From: Chryseobacterium sp. FH2
GTDB taxonomy: Bacteria; Bacteroidota; Bacteroidia; Flavobacteriales; Weeksellaceae
Direction of reading: 5' to 3'
NCBI RefSeq assembly: GCF_001045455.1
Contig: NZ_LFNE01000007.1
Span: 186,001 to 250,000, forward strand
Length of the DNA: 64,000 nt
The translations under genes and the position numbers were made by a program. Positions 18,998 through 26,960 of the stretch are shown one piece after another. Numbering within the stretch: position 1 is the stretch's first letter; every line of letters begins with the position of its first letter. The notes under the pieces are model-generated. The model searched no databases. It saw only the letters and a list, made by a program, of their open reading frames with translations, and had not been told where the DNA came from.

Positions 18998-19180
18998 TTA
19001 ATCAAGCCCTTCCCAAGGCTCCATGCAAACTTTTGTTTTTGATTGTCCAGCGGTACACAGGCAACATGTAAAATCATGATTACTGCTATTTTGAGAACCC
19101 GCACCTTGTATTCCGGCAGATTGCTCTTTTGTCAATTTTGTAATTTTCTCTTTGTTTAATGATAACTTTTTCTTTGTCAT
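18998..19180 (-). CDS. Class I lanthipeptide precursor 4, GA leader variant
   Basis: 60-aa precursor, the shortest. The leader starts MTKKKLSLNKEK and ends 'SAGIQGAG' instead of the double Gly found in the other six. The core is 'SQNSSNHDFTCCLCTAGQSK' followed by 'TKVC' and an acidic tail, four Cys. The GA change could alter or block double-glycine processing, which is inference. Confidence 0.82.
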   Translation of the reverse strand: MTKKKLSLNKEKITKLTKEQSAGIQGAGSQNSSNHDFTCCLCTAGQSKTKVCMEPWEGLD

Positions 19181-19209
19181 AATGATTTATTTGTGGTAAA
19201 AAAATGTTT

Positions 19210-19431
19210 TTATTCTAGACCGTCACATCTAAAACATTCGGATTGTCTACAAGTATTCCAAGAATCTTTAGTTCCGCCGCCTCCACCTGTACACCAGCAG
19301 CAAGTAAAATCATTATTTGAACTGTTAACAGAACCAGCAAGTTCTAGCTTACCACCTTGGATTTGTGATGCTTGTTCGTTAGAAAGATTTACAATTTTCT
19401 GTTTGTTTAATGTTAATTTTTTCTTTTTCAT
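19210..19431 (-). CDS. Class I lanthipeptide precursor 5
   Basis: 73-aa precursor with leader ending 'SQIQGG'. The core begins 'KLELAGSVNSSNNDFTCCWC' and has six Cys, the extra ones in 'SECFRCDGLE', plus a glycine run 'TGGGGGTK'. It keeps the FTCCxCT centre. Confidence 0.85.
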   Translation of the reverse strand: MKKKKLTLNKQKIVNLSNEQASQIQGGKLELAGSVNSSNNDFTCCWCTGGGGGTKDSWNTCRQSECFRCDGLE

Positions 19432-19483
19432 AAGTTTAATTTGAGGTTATGTTTGTTTATAATATTTGATTATTAACTGATTA

Positions 19484-19705
19484 CTAGCGTTGTGTTAAAG
19501 TGCAATTACTAGCGATTGATACAGGTTCTGGATCTAAGCATTTATCTGAGTTCGAGTTTCCGCCAGTACACCAGCAGCAAGTAAAACCATTGTTGGTGCT
19601 CGCTCCAGTTCCTGCTGCAGCCAAACCACCTTGAATCGAACCAGATTGCTCAGCCGATAGTTTTGTAATCTTCTGTTTGTTTAATGATAATTTTTTCTTT
19701 TTCAT
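19484..19705 (-). CDS. Class I lanthipeptide precursor 6
   Basis: 73-aa precursor with leader ending 'SGSIQGG' and core 'LAAAGTGASTNNGFTCCWC' onward, five Cys, ending 'NCTLTQR'. Here the residue before FTCC is Gly rather than Asp or Asn, but the CCxC centre is intact. Confidence 0.85.
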   Translation of the reverse strand: MKKKKLSLNKQKITKLSAEQSGSIQGGLAAAGTGASTNNGFTCCWCTGGNSNSDKCLDPEPVSIASNCTLTQR

Positions 19706-19771
19706 GAGATTAATTTTTGAGATTAATATTTATATACCGTAAGTCAGTTGTAAAATCTTTTTAATGAAAAA

Positions 19772-19996
19772 TTAGCACCAGATTGAAGTACAAATTGTAT
19801 CTACTGAAGGGCTAGGATCAAAGCATCTTTCTTCCTTGGAATTAGGTGCGGTACAAAAGCAACATGTAAAGTCATGATTAGTGCTTCCTTGAGAACCAAC
19901 ACCGGGAAGTATTTTACCGCCTTGTATCTCTAATGCCTTTTTACCGGACAGACTTACAATCTTCTCTTTGTTTAATGATAGTTTTTTCTTTTTCAT
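19772..19996 (-). CDS. Class I lanthipeptide precursor 7 (most proximal)
   Basis: 74-aa precursor, first of the seven in transcription order. The leader ends 'ALEIQGG' and differs more than the others ('SLSGKKALEIQ'). The core begins 'KILPGVGSQGSTNHDFTCC' and has six Cys, the last two in 'ICTSIWC'. It follows the GLPGLI gene by about 45 bp. Confidence 0.85.
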   Translation of the reverse strand: MKKKKLSLNKEKIVSLSGKKALEIQGGKILPGVGSQGSTNHDFTCCFCTAPNSKEERCFDPSPSVDTICTSIWC

Positions 19997-20042
19997 AGTA
20001 TAAATTTTAGAGTTTTTAAATTTTGTGGGTTATAAGTTATTT

Positions 20043-20864
20043 TTAATACTGAATAGCTTTAGTAAGATCAATAGGATTGTTATATTTCTTTATATTGTTT
20101 CGTAATCGCTCATTTATTTCTCGCATATTTGATGGGTTTACTTTTGTACCGTCATTAAGAAAAAATTGATCATTATTTGAAGACCCAACACTATTTTTTA
20201 TAAAACTTACAGGGGAATCATAGTATTTGAGTTTTGTATTTTTATATTTTTCCCAAGTAACAGAAGCAGACATTTGTTTAGACATTTGAATAAATTGATT
20301 CTGTACTTTTTTTTCTTTCTTTTCAGATTTTACAAGCTGGATTTTATAATTTCCTTTATCATCAAAAACCTCAATTATTAACCCAGGTAGCCCATGAAAT
20401 TTATAAGGACCTTCCTGAAAAGGAATTTCAGTAGTAAACCAAACTGTCCAATTTCGTCCTCCCCAATGGGTTGTTGCTTTCTGTAAGGTTAAATCTTTAA
20501 TTTTTTTCTTCTCATCTGTAAGCTTCCATATCTGGGAATCTGTAGTTTGTAATTTGAGTACGGTATTTTCAATTAAATCATATTCGCTATAATCATTGCT
20601 TCCTGTTTTATGAGAAACAATAGTGGAGGTATTCAGCTTTGTATTCTTTGGAAAAGGAATATCATTGATGATAAGGGAATCTGCAACAAAGAAATCTCGG
20701 GTATAATATTCAACTTCATTTGGTGAGATATCCAGATGATAATTTTCTTTAGTTAAAACATCAGATAAAGAGTCCTTCTTATATTCTACATCATAAATGA
20801 ATCTATGAACCTGAGAATTAATATATGTACTAAAAAAAACAAAAGCTATGATTATATATTTCAT
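20043..20864 (-). CDS. GLPGLI family protein
   Basis: The 273-aa product has a short signal peptide (1-17, ending 'YINSQ') and the hallmark 'YKFHGLPGLIIEVFDDKGNY' near 155-175 after 'WFTTEIPFQEGP'. This is the GLPGLI/Porph_ging family of exported Bacteroidota proteins, whose biochemical role is unknown to me. It lies 7 bp downstream of the carboxypeptidase-regulatory-like gene and just before the seven precursors, on the same strand. It may act in envelope handling or self-protection for the lanthipeptides; that is inference from position only. Confidence 0.85.
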   Translation of the reverse strand: MKYIIIAFVFFSTYINSQVHRFIYDVEYKKDSLSDVLTKENYHLDISPNEVEYYTRDFFVADSLIINDIPFPKNTKLNTSTIVSHKTGSNDYSEYDLIENTVLKLQTTDSQIWKLTDEKKKIKDLTLQKATTHWGGRNWTVWFTTEIPFQEGPYKFHGLPGLIIEVFDDKGNYKIQLVKSEKKEKKVQNQFIQMSKQMSASVTWEKYKNTKLKYYDSPVSFIKNSVGSSNNDQFFLNDGTKVNPSNMREINERLRNNIKKYNNPIDLTKAIQY

Positions 20865-20870
20865 TATAAA

Positions 20871-22028
20871 TTATTTTTGATCGATAAAATCCTGTTCTTC
20901 TTTTGATAAAAGTATTTTGCTGTCTTTTTGCTCTTGGTTGGGGATGTTTTCCCATAAGCTTTTTTTGAAATCTATTTTGTTTTCAAAACCTTTGCTATCT
21001 GTTTCGTCGAATGTTTGAAAAATAATTTCTCGTTCAAATGTTTTAACGCTTTTTATATTGTCATAGGTGATATAGCAATCTCCCTTCATATTAGCCTGTG
21101 AAGGAATATATTTTTTATTTTTTTTGTAAAAATCAAAAACGACAACACCATCTCCGGGCTTGAAATCATATTCAAGGCCATCTTTTGTCTGTTTTTTATA
21201 AGAAGGCCATTTACTTTGTTCATAATTAAGCTCATAATGAAGGATGACTTTGTCTAAGGTATTGTAGATTATTATTCCCGAGACATTGATTCCACTGGGT
21301 GATGATGCTTTAAATTGTATTGTTTGCTCATCTCCATTTTCACTAATCACATTTGCAGAATACTTGATGTCTTTGCTTTCAAGATAGCTTGTAAACCTTC
21401 TCAATTCATAATTGAAAAAAATATTACCTACAAAATCTTTTGATTGGTCTAATGAAGAACCTTGTATTATATTATTTTCTGCTTCTTTTGATTTAAAATA
21501 TCTAATATTATTAAGCTCAATCTGTACAAATTCATCATAATTTTCCTGCAGAGTGTTTTTGTAGTTGTACATATTTGATTTTGACCAAAGTTTTGCTTCT
21601 GCCAACATCAATAATGAAAGATTTCCATCACTAGTATTTTTTTGCCTGTAAATGATATTATAAAGAGATGGTTTGTCAAAGTATCTTTTCCTGTAATTTT
21701 TAAAAACATCAATGACTATATTTTTTATATTGACATTAATAATTTTCACTTCTTCAATCTCTTTATATAATGGTTTTAATTCTATTACAGGATCAATATG
21801 AGTTATTTTTTTACTTTCATATCCGGAATTGAAAATTTCAATAGCAGATATCTGGTTGGGAATCAATACCATTCCGTCTTCATTAGTATATAAAACTTCA
21901 TTAGCTAATATTAATCTTGCATTTGGGATAGGTGATTTATCTTGAGCGTCTACAATCTTTATTTTTTGTAGTGATTGAGATGATAAAATTTGAAAGAAAA
22001 GAAAGAACAAAACTGTATACAACTTCAT
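20871..22028 (-). CDS. Exported protein with carboxypeptidase-regulatory-like domain
   Basis: The 385-aa protein has a signal peptide (about 1-19, ending 'LSSQS') and an N-terminal Ig-like domain: 'IKIVDAQDKSPIPNARLILANEVLYTNEDGMVLIP', the CarbopepD_reg pattern. The rest is beta-rich with 'YRKRYFDKPSLYNIIYRQK' and ends in a charged tail. It resembles periplasmic or surface proteins encoded next to GLPGLI and TonB-dependent receptor genes, but no plug or barrel is present. It is the first gene of the leftward lanthipeptide operon. Confidence 0.7.
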   Translation of the reverse strand: MKLYTVLFFLFFQILSSQSLQKIKIVDAQDKSPIPNARLILANEVLYTNEDGMVLIPNQISAIEIFNSGYESKKITHIDPVIELKPLYKEIEEVKIINVNIKNIVIDVFKNYRKRYFDKPSLYNIIYRQKNTSDGNLSLLMLAEAKLWSKSNMYNYKNTLQENYDEFVQIELNNIRYFKSKEAENNIIQGSSLDQSKDFVGNIFFNYELRRFTSYLESKDIKYSANVISENGDEQTIQFKASSPSGINVSGIIIYNTLDKVILHYELNYEQSKWPSYKKQTKDGLEYDFKPGDGVVVFDFYKKNKKYIPSQANMKGDCYITYDNIKSVKTFEREIIFQTFDETDSKGFENKIDFKKSLWENIPNQEQKDSKILLSKEEQDFIDQK

Positions 22029-22079
22029 TTTTTTACATTTTATAAATATGCTTTAGGAGAAAGAATTAGTTTCCTGAAA

Positions 22080-22087
22080 CAAACTTA
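22080..22087 (-). promoter_or_regulatory. Candidate -7 box of the lanthipeptide operon
   Basis: On the minus strand the bases read TAAGTTTG, a match to TAnnTTTG, 52 bp before the ATG at 22028. TTTTGC about 24 bp further upstream is a weak -33 candidate. Confidence 0.4.
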
Positions 22088-22483
22088 CAAGAGTGCTTCG
22101 TTAGAAAAAAGCAAAAGAAGTATAGATATATAAAAATAATCTATAAATTTATAAATTTATATTATTTAATTATCTGAATTATAAATTGTTATGTTTGTTT
22201 TTTGCTTTTGATTTTTAATCACTTTAAAATGAGAAAATATTTGTTTGGAGTTCTAATAAAAAGAAATATTTCAGCAGGAAATAATTTTTAAATTCTTTAT
22301 TTTTGAATAGTAATCATAGAAAATACAAGAGATGATTCTTTGTTTGGAGTAAAAACAGGCCGAAAAATTAAAACTAAAAGTTCAGTATATAGAATATTGA
22401 ATGCAGAAGAAGCTTCTTAATCTTATTTGGTAATTTAATTGTTGACGAAAAGTTTTCTATTAATCTTGTAAAATATTTTAAAA
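22088..22483. other. Intergenic region between divergent genes
   Basis: About 395 bp of AT-rich sequence separating the leftward lanthipeptide operon from the rightward gene at 22484. I see no further gene, repeat or RNA in it beyond the promoter candidate noted at its left edge. Confidence 0.4.
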
Positions 22484-23134
22484 ATGAATTTGTTAGAAAG
22501 ATATATCCCATTATTTTCTGACGCCTGGAAAGAGAAATATCATGCAGCGTTGACGAAAGAACATTTAGAACATATTAGTGAAAATCTTCAAAATTTCCGG
22601 AATAAAATTTCAGATTGGGAGTTGCCTTATTTTAATGAAGAGATAAAAATCGACAGAATTAAAAGTTTTAATGGGTTCATTTCTGTTTTTCAAAGTGAAG
22701 AATCAGAAATAATTAAAGCTCAGAGATTAGAAGAAATTCCGTTTGAGCATTGGCTGGATATTTTAGGACAAAGATTAACGGCAGCAAGTATTCGTGATGA
22801 AAGGGCAATCCCGCCTTTGCAACATATTTTAATTGAGGCTTGTGAGAAATCTTTTAATGAAGAAATAACCGTCGCGCAAAGAGCTTGGGAAAAGCATGTT
22901 GGAAGAATAGATGATCAATTTTGGGGTGAACTAAAAGGAAATAATAAACAGAAACAGCAGGAGGTAATGAAGAAAATCAGTTACATTTTGGAAAATAAAA
23001 CATGGTGGAATGTTTTCTTTCACTATAAACATGAGCTTGTTTTTGAAGTTCGGGAAAAAAATGGCCACGGGATTCGCTGGAATCACGGGGGAAAGCAATT
23101 GATAGGCTTTCTTGAGGATTTTATTAATGGATAA
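22484..23134 (+). CDS. Conserved-looking hypothetical protein
   Basis: I do not recognise this 216-aa protein. It has no signal peptide or membrane segment, is rich in Glu, Lys, Trp and His, and looks helical. Possible conserved blocks are 'DWELPYFNEEIKIDRIKSFNGF', 'FEHWLDILGQRLTAASIRDERAIPPL' and the C-terminal 'WWNVFFHYKHELVFEVREKNGHGIRWNHGGKQL'. It is monocistronic: the lanthipeptide operon diverges on its left and a tatD remnant follows on its right. Confidence 0.6.
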   Translation: MNLLERYIPLFSDAWKEKYHAALTKEHLEHISENLQNFRNKISDWELPYFNEEIKIDRIKSFNGFISVFQSEESEIIKAQRLEEIPFEHWLDILGQRLTAASIRDERAIPPLQHILIEACEKSFNEEITVAQRAWEKHVGRIDDQFWGELKGNNKQKQQEVMKKISYILENKTWWNVFFHYKHELVFEVREKNGHGIRWNHGGKQLIGFLEDFING

Positions 23135-23193
23135 AATAGTAACGTAAAAAGATTGCGTACTTGTTTTTCATTTTTGTGGATTAATATTTTAAA

Positions 23194-23290
23194 ATGAATA
23201 CATTTATTGATATTGGGATCAATTTGGCCAATAAACAATTTAACGATGAACACGATGAAATAATCAATCGAGCTATGGAGTTTTTTCGGA
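23194..23290 (+). pseudogene. 5' remnant of a TatD-family hydrolase gene
   Basis: The first about 30 codons read 'MNTFIDIGINLANKQFN' then 'DEHDEIINRAME', the normal N terminus of TatD metal-dependent DNases (FIDIGxNL). After that the frame runs into an unrelated hairpin and AT-rich sequence; the remaining about 220 residues including the metal-binding His motifs are absent. The open frame continues to 23481 only by chance across the reverse strand of deoD. Confidence 0.7.
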
Positions 23291-23295
23291 ATATA

Positions 23296-23334
23296 AAAAA
23301 GAGCTTTACAAATAATATAAAGCTCTTTTTTTAT
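23296..23334. terminator. Intrinsic terminator after tatD remnant
   Basis: A 13-bp stem AAAAAGAGCTTTA/TAAAGCTCTTTTT (23296-23308, 23318-23330) is followed by a T run on the plus strand and preceded by an A run, so it could serve both the rightward remnant and the leftward deoD. Confidence 0.8.
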
Positions 23335-23383
23335 GCAAATCTGCAAAATTTATTTTTTTTGATTAGTTTATTCGCTTCTCGGC

Positions 23384-24094
23384 TTATAGACTTTTCAAGG
23401 CTGATTCCAAAGCCAGTTCCATCATTGGTTTCAATGCTTTTTCTCTTTCGTCAGCTGAAATTTTTTCGTGAGTGGGAATAATATCTGTTACAGTAAGAAT
23501 TGTCGCGGCATTTTTTCCTAAATATTGAGCATTGGCAAATAATCCAAACGCCTCCATTTCTACAGCCGGACAGTTATATTTTGTAGCAATGGCAGGAACT
23601 GCCGGATCTTTTCTGTAGAAAATATCACTGCTGTGAACGTTGATTGCTTTAGTTTTTAAAGATAATTCGGCTGCAGTTTGGCTGATGGTATTGAAGATAT
23701 TTCCTTGATGAGAAAGAATTTCATCCTCAATTTCCCATGCATATTTTGCATAAGTACTTTCACTTGCAGCATTTTCAACATTTAAAATATCGAAAAGCTG
23801 TAAATCCGTATTATAAGCACCACAAGTTCCGATTCTGATAATCGTTTCCACTTCATATTCTGTAAACAGTTCGAAAGAATAAATTCCGATACTTGGAAAA
23901 CCCATTCCACTCGCTCCTACAGAAATTTCTTTTCCTTTATAAAGACCTGTATAATAGAAAATTCCTCTTGTTTTGCTTACCAATTTTATATTTTCCAAAA
24001 AGTTTTCGGCAATATATTGTGCACGAAGCGGATCTCCCGGTTGCAACAAAACTTTAGCAATTTCTCCTTTTTTTGCACTGATGTGAATACTCAT
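23384..24094 (-). CDS. deoD: Purine nucleoside phosphorylase DeoD-type
   Basis: The 236-aa protein matches the DeoD family. Visible are 'MSIHISAKKGEIAKVLLQPGDPLRA' with the phosphate-binding GDP loop, 'GASGMGFPSIGIYSFELF', 'IIRIGTCGAY' and 'PAVEMEAFGLFANA', the substrate-ribose site with EME. It reversibly phosphorolyses purine nucleosides to base and ribose-1-phosphate in the cytosol. The start is the ATG at 24094 because MSIHI aligns with the family's N terminus; an upstream ATG at 24115 adds seven residues. It is transcribed alone leftward towards the tatD remnant. Confidence 0.93.
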   Translation of the reverse strand: MSIHISAKKGEIAKVLLQPGDPLRAQYIAENFLENIKLVSKTRGIFYYTGLYKGKEISVGASGMGFPSIGIYSFELFTEYEVETIIRIGTCGAYNTDLQLFDILNVENAASESTYAKYAWEIEDEILSHQGNIFNTISQTAAELSLKTKAINVHSSDIFYRKDPAVPAIATKYNCPAVEMEAFGLFANAQYLGKNAATILTVTDIIPTHEKISADEREKALKPMMELALESALKSL

Positions 24095-24149
24095 AATTTT
24101 TATTTGAATGTGCAAAGATAATAACTTTTTGACTCATAACGTCACTGTG

Positions 24150-24300
24150 GAAAGCAGAGCTATGAAGCGAGTTCAATTACTCATCGCCTTGTCATTGATT
24201 ACTTATTTTCAGGAGCTATATCCCGCTTTCCGTTGCAATCTTTTTTTTCAAAAAAGGATTTCCACTACAATCGGGGCTAGAGTTTCTGTCATTATTTTAG
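24150..24300. repeat. Probable extragenic repeat of the flavobacterial type
   Basis: The segment contains 'GAGCTATATCCCGC', a poly-T/poly-A stretch and 'GGATTTCCACTACAATCGGGGC', an imperfect inverted arrangement that I recall as a common intergenic repeat in Chryseobacterium-like genomes. A short ORF through it (24108-24308) is not believed. 'GTCATTCCGTAGGAATC' at 24327-24343 is a second short palindromic word. Confidence 0.45.
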
Positions 24301-24464
24301 AAACCTGACAATAGTAATCAAGCTTGTCATTCCGTAGGAATCTGGAGTAGCATTATATAAAATTGTTTTTGATTATATTTTAAAACAAAAGAAAAAATAT
24401 TATTTAATTATCAATCATTCATTTAAAGATTACAATTCACAAATAATATTTTTATTTTTGTTAG

Positions 24465-25127
24465 ATGATGGAAACCAAATCCCCATTTTTAGATACTTTA
24501 TTTCTGCTTCGAAAGGATGAATGCATTACAATTTTCACAGATATCCAGGAAATTACAAAAAAAGAAGAGCAGGATGCCGGTGATTATTTAGAATCCGAGT
24601 TTGAAAAAGAAAAACTGGAATTTTTATCGGATACAACAGGTTGTAACCGCGAAACGGCAGTTTGGGCGGCAAAAGTTTTGTATCACAGTGTGCAGATGCA
24701 CCTGATAAGAAAAGGAACGGGAAAAGATCTGAACAAATTAATTCCCGCTTTTAAAGGAATAAGAGATATTTCTTCAATATTATCTGCGGATTTATCACTG
24801 AGGTTTTTACCGCAAATAATTGAAGTGCTTACCATTGCAGATCCTGAAGATGTTTTAGTAAAAATGTTGGAAGAAATTTTGCTGCCATTTCATTATTCAG
24901 GAATTGGCTATGATTTAGATTTGGAAAAAATCAATTGGGAAGAAGAATTAAAAGATAAAACATACCGAAAATTATATCTTGAAAGAATTGTGGAAAAGAA
25001 AGCTTATAAGCTGGCTGAAATTCCTTATATCAATCAGTTGTTGATAGCAGAATTTGGCTTATACAAAGATATTTTTTGGAGAGAATTAAAAACAATTAAT
25101 AACGAAGATAATGACTCAAAATATTGA
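24465..25127 (+). CDS. First gene of MoxR-vWA-beta-propeller operon, unknown function
   Basis: The 220-aa protein (two adjacent ATGs, 24465 or 24468) is helical and cytosolic-looking with a charged 'EITKKEEQDAGDYLESEFEKEKLEFL' segment. I recognise no catalytic motif. It overlaps the MoxR ATPase gene by 17 nt, and six genes follow one another with overlaps, so it belongs to the ternary system. It may be an adaptor or one of the accessory proteins known from such loci; this is inference. Confidence 0.65.
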   Translation: MMETKSPFLDTLFLLRKDECITIFTDIQEITKKEEQDAGDYLESEFEKEKLEFLSDTTGCNRETAVWAAKVLYHSVQMHLIRKGTGKDLNKLIPAFKGIRDISSILSADLSLRFLPQIIEVLTIADPEDVLVKMLEEILLPFHYSGIGYDLDLEKINWEEELKDKTYRKLYLERIVEKKAYKLAEIPYINQLLIAEFGLYKDIFWRELKTINNEDNDSKY

Positions 25128-26244
25128 AAAGTTAAACACAGTTCTCAATTACGTCAAACAAACTTTCGTAGGAAAAAATGATGTGGTTGATTTATTGGGA
25201 ATCTGTCTGTTAGCCAGAGAAAATGCCTTTTTGTACGGACCTCCGGGAACAGCAAAATCCGCCATTGTAAGAACTTTGGCAAAAACAGTAAAAGACGGTA
25301 AAAATTTCGAATATCTTTTAACACGTTTTACAGAACCGAATGAAATTTTTGGCCCTTTTGATATCAGAAAATTAAAGGAAGGTGAATTATTAACCAATAC
25401 GGAAGGAATGATGCCGGAGGCTTCAATGGTTTTTCTGGATGAAATTTTCAATGCAAATTCTGCAATTTTGAACTCGCTTTTGATGGCTTTGAACGAAAAG
25501 ATTTTCAAACGAGGGAAAGAAACTAAGCATCTCCCGGCTCTGATGTTTGTGGGAGCGAGTAACGTTCTTCCGGAAGATGAAGCACTAAATGCTTTGTTCG
25601 ACCGTTTTTTAATTAGAATCAATGTTGATTATGTAAATCCGGATCTTCTTCAGCAGGTACTTTTAGCAGGAAGAAAGCTGGAAAATGACATTGAAACGGA
25701 GACGCCGGAAATTCTTTCGCATGAAATAAAAGAACTTCAAAACCTTTGTAAAACAATTGATTTGAAACCGATTTATGAAGTGTATCTGAATACAATCATA
25801 AGCCTTCGAAACACTGGAATTGCAATTTCCGACCGTAGAGCGGTGAAGCTGCAGAATCTTATCGCGGCAAGTGCTTTGATTTGTGGAAGAAATGAAGCTG
25901 TTCTTTCTGATTTGTGGGTGTTGAAACATATCTGGGATACAGAAGAACAGATTGAAATACTGGAAGGAATTATCAACAGAACGATTGAAAAAGATGAAAA
26001 TCCGCAGTCTCATCCACAAGCTTTACAAAATAAAACACCTAATCCGGAAGAGGTAATGAAAGATGTGAAAATTTTAATCGAAAAATGGGAAGGGGAAACA
26101 TTGAATTTTGAAGAGCAAAATGTGATTAAAGATAAACTGAGATACCTGCAAACCCGTTGTGACTGGATAAAAAATCCTGAACAGAAACAATATATTCAAA
26201 AAGAAATCGAAAGTCTATGGCAGAAGATTCTTCAAAGCGTATGA
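25111..26244 (+). CDS. MoxR-type AAA+ ATPase
   Basis: The 377-aa ATPase has Walker A 'LYGPPGTAKSAIVR' near residue 43, 'LLTRFTEPNEIFGPFDI' after it, Walker B 'MVFLDEIFNANSAIL' near 107, sensor 1 'MFVGASNVLP' and arginine finger 'ALFDRFLIRI'. This is the RavA/MoxR clade, which usually works as a chaperone-like remodeller with a vWA partner. The vWA partner is encoded two genes downstream. The C-terminal 100 residues are helical and charged. It overlaps both neighbours (17 and 28 nt). Confidence 0.9.
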   Translation: MTQNIEKLNTVLNYVKQTFVGKNDVVDLLGICLLARENAFLYGPPGTAKSAIVRTLAKTVKDGKNFEYLLTRFTEPNEIFGPFDIRKLKEGELLTNTEGMMPEASMVFLDEIFNANSAILNSLLMALNEKIFKRGKETKHLPALMFVGASNVLPEDEALNALFDRFLIRINVDYVNPDLLQQVLLAGRKLENDIETETPEILSHEIKELQNLCKTIDLKPIYEVYLNTIISLRNTGIAISDRRAVKLQNLIAASALICGRNEAVLSDLWVLKHIWDTEEQIEILEGIINRTIEKDENPQSHPQALQNKTPNPEEVMKDVKILIEKWEGETLNFEEQNVIKDKLRYLQTRCDWIKNPEQKQYIQKEIESLWQKILQSV

Positions 26245-26960
26245 TAGAATTTTGGGCAGAATTTCCTCGTGCTGATGAAGATTTTTTAGGCTCAATCCGT
26301 GATTGGAAAAATCTGCAGATTGCGGTGGATGATGATGTAATCTGGCTCAGAGGCTTTACCGAAGAACAGGCTGTTTCTTCGGAAATTCAGCAGTTGCCGA
26401 ATTTCTTGCTTTATGAATTGCGTGACGGGCTTTTATTCAGGAAAGATGCATTGGTTCCGAGTAAAAAAATGAGAACTGCTTTACTTTGGATGTCGATTCA
26501 CAAGGCTTTACCGCTTACTTTTCCAGTTTCAAATCAGAATTTTTTTGGAATTGATGGAAAAGTCCGGGCCAAATTAATATTCAGTGAGGAAGAGCAACCC
26601 GCAATCGCTTTGTTAAGCTCAATGCATGAAATTAAAGATAATATCATTGCTTTACCAAAGTTTAAACTCGAAAAAATAGACTGGGTCGTTATTAATGATA
26701 AAGCTTTGTTTTTGGGAACACCTTTGCTGGGTCTTCCCGGGAAAACTTTTTGGATGAAAGACAATCATTTTTTACCGGCAGGCTTAGATTTTGAGTTTAA
26801 AAATCTAAGCTTATTATTACAAAAAAAATATAATGAAGGACAGAACAAATGGCTTTTATGGGACGAAAACGGAAGTTATTTGGCTATCGATAAAAATGAT
26901 TTCCGAAAATTATCGGTAAGCTCATTTCGTCTCACTGAAAAATCACAAGAATGGATTTAA
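26217..26960 (+). CDS. bpX-type component of MoxR-vWA-beta-propeller system
   Basis: The 247-aa protein has features of the small bpX adaptors described for these systems: a beta-rich N terminus 'IEFWAEFPRADEDFL' and 'DDDVIWLRGFTEEQ', a middle 'SNQNFFGIDGKVRAKLIF' and a C-terminal 'WVVINDKALFLGTPLLGLPGKTFWMKDNHFLPAGLDFEF'. The last resembles propeller-associated strands. It overlaps the MoxR gene by 28 nt and the vWA gene by 10 nt. The exact bpX subtype cannot be settled by eye. Confidence 0.65.
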   Translation: MAEDSSKRMIEFWAEFPRADEDFLGSIRDWKNLQIAVDDDVIWLRGFTEEQAVSSEIQQLPNFLLYELRDGLLFRKDALVPSKKMRTALLWMSIHKALPLTFPVSNQNFFGIDGKVRAKLIFSEEEQPAIALLSSMHEIKDNIIALPKFKLEKIDWVVINDKALFLGTPLLGLPGKTFWMKDNHFLPAGLDFEFKNLSLLLQKKYNEGQNKWLLWDENGSYLAIDKNDFRKLSVSSFRLTEKSQEWI

